The translations under genes were made by a program, and so were the position numbers. Shown here piece after piece: positions 48,820 to 52,317 of a DNA stretch of 52,317 bases. How positions within the stretch are numbered: position 1 is the stretch's first letter; every line of letters starts with the position of its first letter. The stretch is taken from contig CALBVY010000020.1 of assembly GCA_937969495.1 (NCBI GenBank), forward strand, positions 1 through 52,317, written 5' to 3'. The notes under the pieces are model-generated. The model made no database searches. It worked only from the letters and a program-made list of their open reading frames with translations, and was not told where the DNA came from. Source of the DNA: an uncultured Verrucomicrobiales bacterium. Lineage in GTDB: Bacteria > Verrucomicrobiota > Verrucomicrobiia > Verrucomicrobiales > Akkermansiaceae.

Positions 48820-50823
48820 ATGCGTATTGAAATAGTGACGGATACATATTGTCCTGATGTGAATGGAGTGGCGATGACATTGGGGCAGCTGGTCGATGGT
48901 CTTCGTTCCTTTGGTCATCTCGTTTATATCATTCACACTGGGGGTGCTGGGGGGAAGGGTGAAAGCTCGGTGAAATCGGTGCCTCTTCCAGGCTATTCGG
49001 AGGTGAGGGTGGGTTTGCCAGGGAAGGGGAAGCTGAGTAAGCGCTGGAGTCGGAAGCGTCCAGATGTTGTCTATGTTGCTACGGAGAGTCCTCTTGGTAT
49101 GTCTGCTATTAAAGTCGCTAAAAAGATGGAAATCCCTGTGGCTGCTGGGTTTCACACGAATTTTCATCACTACATGAAGCAGTATAAGTTGGGTAAAATG
49201 CAAGATACCGCTTTGCGCTATTTACGCCGTGTGCATGGGCTTGCTAGCTGTACCATCGCACCCTCACCGGATGTGCGTGATATGCTTGTCCGTGATGGAT
49301 TTCAGAATGTTTATTTGTTAGGTCGTGGAGTAGATGTAGAGCTTTTTGATCCTCAGAAACGTTGTGCCAAGCTGCGGATGGAATGGGGAGCTCGTGCGGA
49401 GACACCTGTGGTGATGGTGGTGGGGCGTGTGGCTCCAGAAAAAAATATGGAGCTGGCCATTGAAGCGTTTGATCTGATGCAGAGATCTGTTCCTGATGTT
49501 CGGTGTGTGATTGTGGGTGATGGGCCTAGCCGTGAGCTCTTAGAGCGGAACAATCGGCATATCCATTTTGCTGGAGTGCAGCGTGGTGAGGCACTTGCGC
49601 GGCATTATGCCTCTGCGGATGTTTTACTTTTTCCTAGTGAGACTGAAACATTTGGCAATGTTTTGTTGGAAGGGATGGCTAGTGGGATGATTACGGTAGC
49701 TTATGATTATGCTGCGGCGCGGTTACATACGAGGCATGGCGAAAATGGTTTAGTAGCACCTAAGGGGAATCCTCATGCTTTTCTTAAAATGGCTCTTCAG
49801 GCAGTGAAAATTAATCAGCTGGAACCTCTGCGTGCTCAGGCTAGAGAGAGCACTCTTAAGCTGGGCTGGGGAGAGATTGCCGAGAGCTTTGAGTCATGTC
49901 TGATGACGATTGTGCGTGATGCTGGCATGCCTATTGGCCAGAGTCGCCGGAGGAGGAAGCTTAGCGTCCGCACTTTGTTTTTATCAGACATTCACCTCGG
50001 TACGGATGCTAGTAAGGCGCGCGAAGTGATCGATGTTTTAAAACATACGCGCTGTGAACGTATTGTGCTAAATGGTGATATTATTGATGGCTGGGCGCTG
50101 AAGCGTGGGGGGAAGTGGCGTAGTATTCACACCCGTGTTGTGCGCACGGTGCTTAAAAAGTTAGAAAAAGAAAAAACTGAGATTATTTACCTGCGCGGTA
50201 ATCATGACGACTTTATGACGACGTTCCTGCCCATTGCTCTGGGAAAGTTAAAGTGTGTCTCGGAATACATTCATACCACCCCTGAGGGAGAGCGATATCT
50301 CGTGTTGCATGGTGATGGCTTTGATAGCGTCTCCACTGGGCATAAGTGGATAGCGGTGTTAGGATCGATTGGTTATGATACCTTGTTAAATGTTAATCGC
50401 ATTTATAACCGATACCGCAAGTGGCGTGGCAAGGATTACTACTCGGTGAGTAAAGCGATTAAGGCCCGCGTAAAGTCAGCGGTAAGCTTTGTGGGGAGGT
50501 ATCAGGAGAAGCTTGTTGAGCTAGCTGTAAAACGAAAATGTTCAGGTATCATCTGTGGTCATATTCATACTCCTGCCGATGAGATGATTGATGGAATCCA
50601 TTATCTCAACAGTGGGGACTGGGTGGAGACGCTGAGCTGTATCATTGAGAATCAAAACGGAGGATTTGAAATTCTCTATTACGATGAGTTTTTATCCCGC
50701 ACTCTGCCTGAACAGGCTGCGGGGCATCTAGAGCAGCCTTGTTTTGATCGCGTGCTTAACGAGAACATTGCTGACCGTTCCATGGTTGATTCCTCGCATC
50801 GTGCTGACATGCACGCATCCTAG
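48820..50823 (+). CDS. Fusion of GT4 glycosyltransferase and LpxH-like metallophosphoesterase
   Basis: The roughly 667-residue protein has two enzymes in one chain. Residues 1-365 are a GT4 glycosyltransferase: MRIEIVTDTYCPDVNGVAMTLGQL, GFHTNFHHYMKQY, GRVAPEKNMELAIEAF and FPSETETFGNVLLEGMASG (the E-x7-E donor motif). After a basic linker (GQSRRRRKLS), residues 375-630 are a calcineurin-like phosphoesterase of the UDP-2,3-diacylglucosamine hydrolase type: SDIHLG, NGDIIDGW, RGNHDDF, LHGDGFD and CGHIHTP. In other genomes these two families sit in adjacent genes. The start could also be 48781 or 48700; 48820 begins exactly at the GT4 domain. It probably modifies an envelope lipid. Confidence 0.85.
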   Translation: MRIEIVTDTYCPDVNGVAMTLGQLVDGLRSFGHLVYIIHTGGAGGKGESSVKSVPLPGYSEVRVGLPGKGKLSKRWSRKRPDVVYVATESPLGMSAIKVAKKMEIPVAAGFHTNFHHYMKQYKLGKMQDTALRYLRRVHGLASCTIAPSPDVRDMLVRDGFQNVYLLGRGVDVELFDPQKRCAKLRMEWGARAETPVVMVVGRVAPEKNMELAIEAFDLMQRSVPDVRCVIVGDGPSRELLERNNRHIHFAGVQRGEALARHYASADVLLFPSETETFGNVLLEGMASGMITVAYDYAAARLHTRHGENGLVAPKGNPHAFLKMALQAVKINQLEPLRAQARESTLKLGWGEIAESFESCLMTIVRDAGMPIGQSRRRRKLSVRTLFLSDIHLGTDASKAREVIDVLKHTRCERIVLNGDIIDGWALKRGGKWRSIHTRVVRTVLKKLEKEKTEIIYLRGNHDDFMTTFLPIALGKLKCVSEYIHTTPEGERYLVLHGDGFDSVSTGHKWIAVLGSIGYDTLLNVNRIYNRYRKWRGKDYYSVSKAIKARVKSAVSFVGRYQEKLVELAVKRKCSGIICGHIHTPADEMIDGIHYLNSGDWVETLSCIIENQNGGFEILYYDEFLSRTLPEQAAGHLEQPCFDRVLNENIADRSMVDSSHRADMHAS

Positions 50824-52317
50824 CTAAGCCATACGGTCCATACCAATACGGAACCGCTGGTTTCTCAGCTTGGAGTTACTCAGTTTTTGAATGAGCTGAT
50901 CAGCCACATCCTTTTGTACATCAATGAGGCTGTGGCGTTCAAAGAGCTGAATGCGGCCTACTGAAGAGTCTGGGATACCGCCTTCACGGTAGCACATCCC
51001 AAGAATGTCAGCTGGGCGGACACTGGCCGCTTTGCCAAGGCTGAGGAAGAGAGTCGCCATGTTAGGGTCTTTTTTATGCTCTTTGCCGCCGCCTTTGCGA
51101 TCGCGTCTGTCATAGCGTTCACCACGGTCTGGACGTTCTTTTCGCTTTCTCTCTGACTTGAAGTTAGGGTTATCTTCATCGATGGCCTGACCTTCACGTC
51201 CAATGGATTCGCGGAGGAGTTCAAAGACGCCTGCTGCGATGTCAGTTGCCGTGTGTCCTTGGTCTAACAGGCGATCAATGTAGTGGCGGTAGCTGCGATT
51301 GACTTCTTTCTCCAGGCGAGTTTGCACGAGTTCAAAAAGCTGATCTGCGCGAACGCCTTCCACTTCTTCTTGAGTGGGGATTTTCTTACGCTGAATCTGC
51401 TGCTTCGTGTAGCGTTCAATACTTTGGAGGCGGTAAATATCACGGCCAAAGACAAAGCTAACAGCCTTGCCTTCACGGCCGGCGCGCCCTGTCCGCCCGA
51501 TGCGGTGCACGTAGTCTTCAGGGTCTTGGGGGATGTCGTAGTTAAAGACAGCTTCCACATCGTCGATATCGAGCCCTCGTGCTGCTACGTCGGTAGCAAC
51601 GAGGAGTTCAAATTTCCCTTCGCGGAATCTCTTGGTGGTGCGTTCACGTGCCTGTTGGCCAATGTCACCGTGCAGTTTATCCGCTCCGTAGCCACGTGCT
51701 GTGAGGGCTTCAGTGCATTCATCTACACTGCGTTTGGTGTTACAGAAAATAACCGCCAAGCGTGGGCTTTCTAGGTCAAGGATACGGCTGAGAACCTCGA
51801 CCTTAGAGCGGTTTCTCACCTCGTAGTAAGACTGGCTGATGGTGGAAACGGTTTTGGTCTGCCCTTTGATAGAGATTTCTAGTGGATTATTGCCAAATTT
51901 TTGAATCAGCTTGTCCACATTTTTATTCATCGTGGCGGAGAAGAAGAGTGTCTGGTGGTCTGCCTTCATGGCGCCTAATAAGTCCTCCATATCCTCGCGG
52001 AATCCCATATCGAGCATACGGTCTGCTTCATCAAGGATCGCTAACTTAATGGTGATGGGCTTGAGTGTCTTACGGCGGAGGTGATCGAGTAAACGCCCAG
52101 GAGTGCCGACAACAATGTGTGCGCCTTTTTTAAGCTGGGTGATCTGACGGTCAATCGGAGCACCACCGTAAATAGGAACTGCACGAAGACCCTTCATTTT
52201 TCCACCGAGACGATGCACCTCTTCGCAGACCTGCACACAAAGTTCGCGTGTAGGGGAGAGGATCAGCACCTGAGTGACGTGGTCTTCTAGATCAATCATC
52301 TGCAGTGCTGGTAGGGT
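50824..52317 (-). CDS. DEAD-box RNA helicase with DbpA-type RNA-binding domain (5' end missing)
   Basis: The gene runs off the right edge of the window; the frame is open to the last base, so the start is outside. Visible motifs are PTREL (Ia), TPGRLLDHL (Ib), [12 protein letters not shown] (II, DEAD), SATM (III), RGLDI (V) and [13 protein letters not shown] (VI). Motif I (Walker A) and the Q motif lie outside. The C-terminal half has a basic charged linker ([21 protein letters not shown]) and a DbpA RNA-binding domain ([22 protein letters not shown] then [15 protein letters not shown]-type). It is close to CsdA/DeaD helicases, which act in ribosome assembly and RNA turnover in the cold. It is convergent with the fusion gene, adjacent without overlap. 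Confidence 0.92.
   Translation of the reverse strand, partial: TLPALQMIDLEDHVTQVLILSPTRELCVQVCEEVHRLGGKMKGLRAVPIYGGAPIDRQITQLKKGAHIVVGTPGRLLDHLRRKTLKPITIKLAILDEADRMLDMGFREDMEDLLGAMKADHQTLFFSATMNKNVDKLIQKFGNNPLEISIKGQTKTVSTISQSYYEVRNRSKVEVLSRILDLESPRLAVIFCNTKRSVDECTEALTARGYGADKLHGDIGQQARERTTKRFREGKFELLVATDVAARGLDIDDVEAVFNYDIPQDPEDYVHRIGRTGRAGREGKAVSFVFGRDIYRLQSIERYTKQQIQRKKIPTQEEVEGVRADQLFELVQTRLEKEVNRSYRHYIDRLLDQGHTATDIAAGVFELLRESIGREGQAIDEDNPNFKSERKRKERPDRGERYDRRDRKGGGKEHKKDPNMATLFLSLGKAASVRPADILGMCYREGGIPDSSVGRIQLFERHSLIDVQKDVADQLIQKLSNSKLRNQRFRIGMDRMA

Overview
The window looks like a chromosomal segment of a Gram-negative, LPS-bearing, aerobic or microaerobic bacterium. My best guess is a member of the Verrucomicrobiota (Akkermansia/Rubritalea side). 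This is inferred from gene content: prepilin-like secretion genes without a pilus machine, a lysine/alanine-tailed SNF2 helicase, a lysine/alanine-rich HTH protein, DUF1844, System II cytochrome c maturation, and start sites that mostly lack strong Shine-Dalgarno sequences. No 16S gene or database search was available. Base composition is moderate. Most of the window is housekeeping, with one short accessory island near the left end.

Left edge to 3.7 kb: the 3' end of pyruvate phosphate dikinase with a textbook terminator is followed by an accessory island. It holds a two-gene minus-strand unit (ABC/AAA-type ATPase plus a small basic protein of unknown function) and, divergently, an AbiE-type toxin-antitoxin pair whose promoter carries an inverted repeat. 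From 3.8 to 14.5 kb: phyH-like dioxygenase and hemE (minus); a lipoprotein, ResB and CcsA (System II haem delivery and cytochrome c maturation, plus); folP; a GH25-like lipoprotein with altered catalytic residues; a secreted ThuA protein; a spermidine-synthase-like protein; and a YcxB-like protein. From 14.7 to 17.6 kb: feoA-feoB-small Cys-rich protein (ferrous iron uptake), then rpsU.

From 17.8 to 33 kb: an LptF/LptG-type permease, a rhomboid protease, mazG, DUF1844, a tandem M16 peptidase, a histone-like HTH protein, metX, the xseB-dxs overlap, a polytopic glycosyltransferase, and an NtrC-type two-component system. From 33 to 43.5 kb: a large SNF2 helicase, small membrane proteins including a solitary ExbD, three prepilin-like genes, and thrS-infC. 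infC appears to start at AUA behind a strong Shine-Dalgarno, which is the kind of start IF-3 itself discriminates against. ThrS lacks its N-terminal TGS domain. From 43.5 kb to the end: a RodZ-like protein, tcdA, plsY-gpsA, tRNA-Ser, fabD, tRNA-Asp, DUF2288, a fusion of a GT4 glycosyltransferase to an LpxH-like phosphoesterase, and a 5'-truncated DEAD-box helicase with a DbpA-type RNA-binding tail.

Links between genes: hemE and the ResB/CcsA genes both serve haem and cytochromes. Feo supplies iron. plsY, gpsA, fabD, the LptF/G-type permease and the GT4/LpxH-like fusion serve lipid and envelope building. The best candidates for something new are the ATPase/small-protein pair beside AbiE, the AUA-initiated infC, the GT4-phosphoesterase fusion, the inactivated-looking GH25 lipoprotein, and a 17-bp palindrome that overlaps the 3' end of tRNA-Ser.
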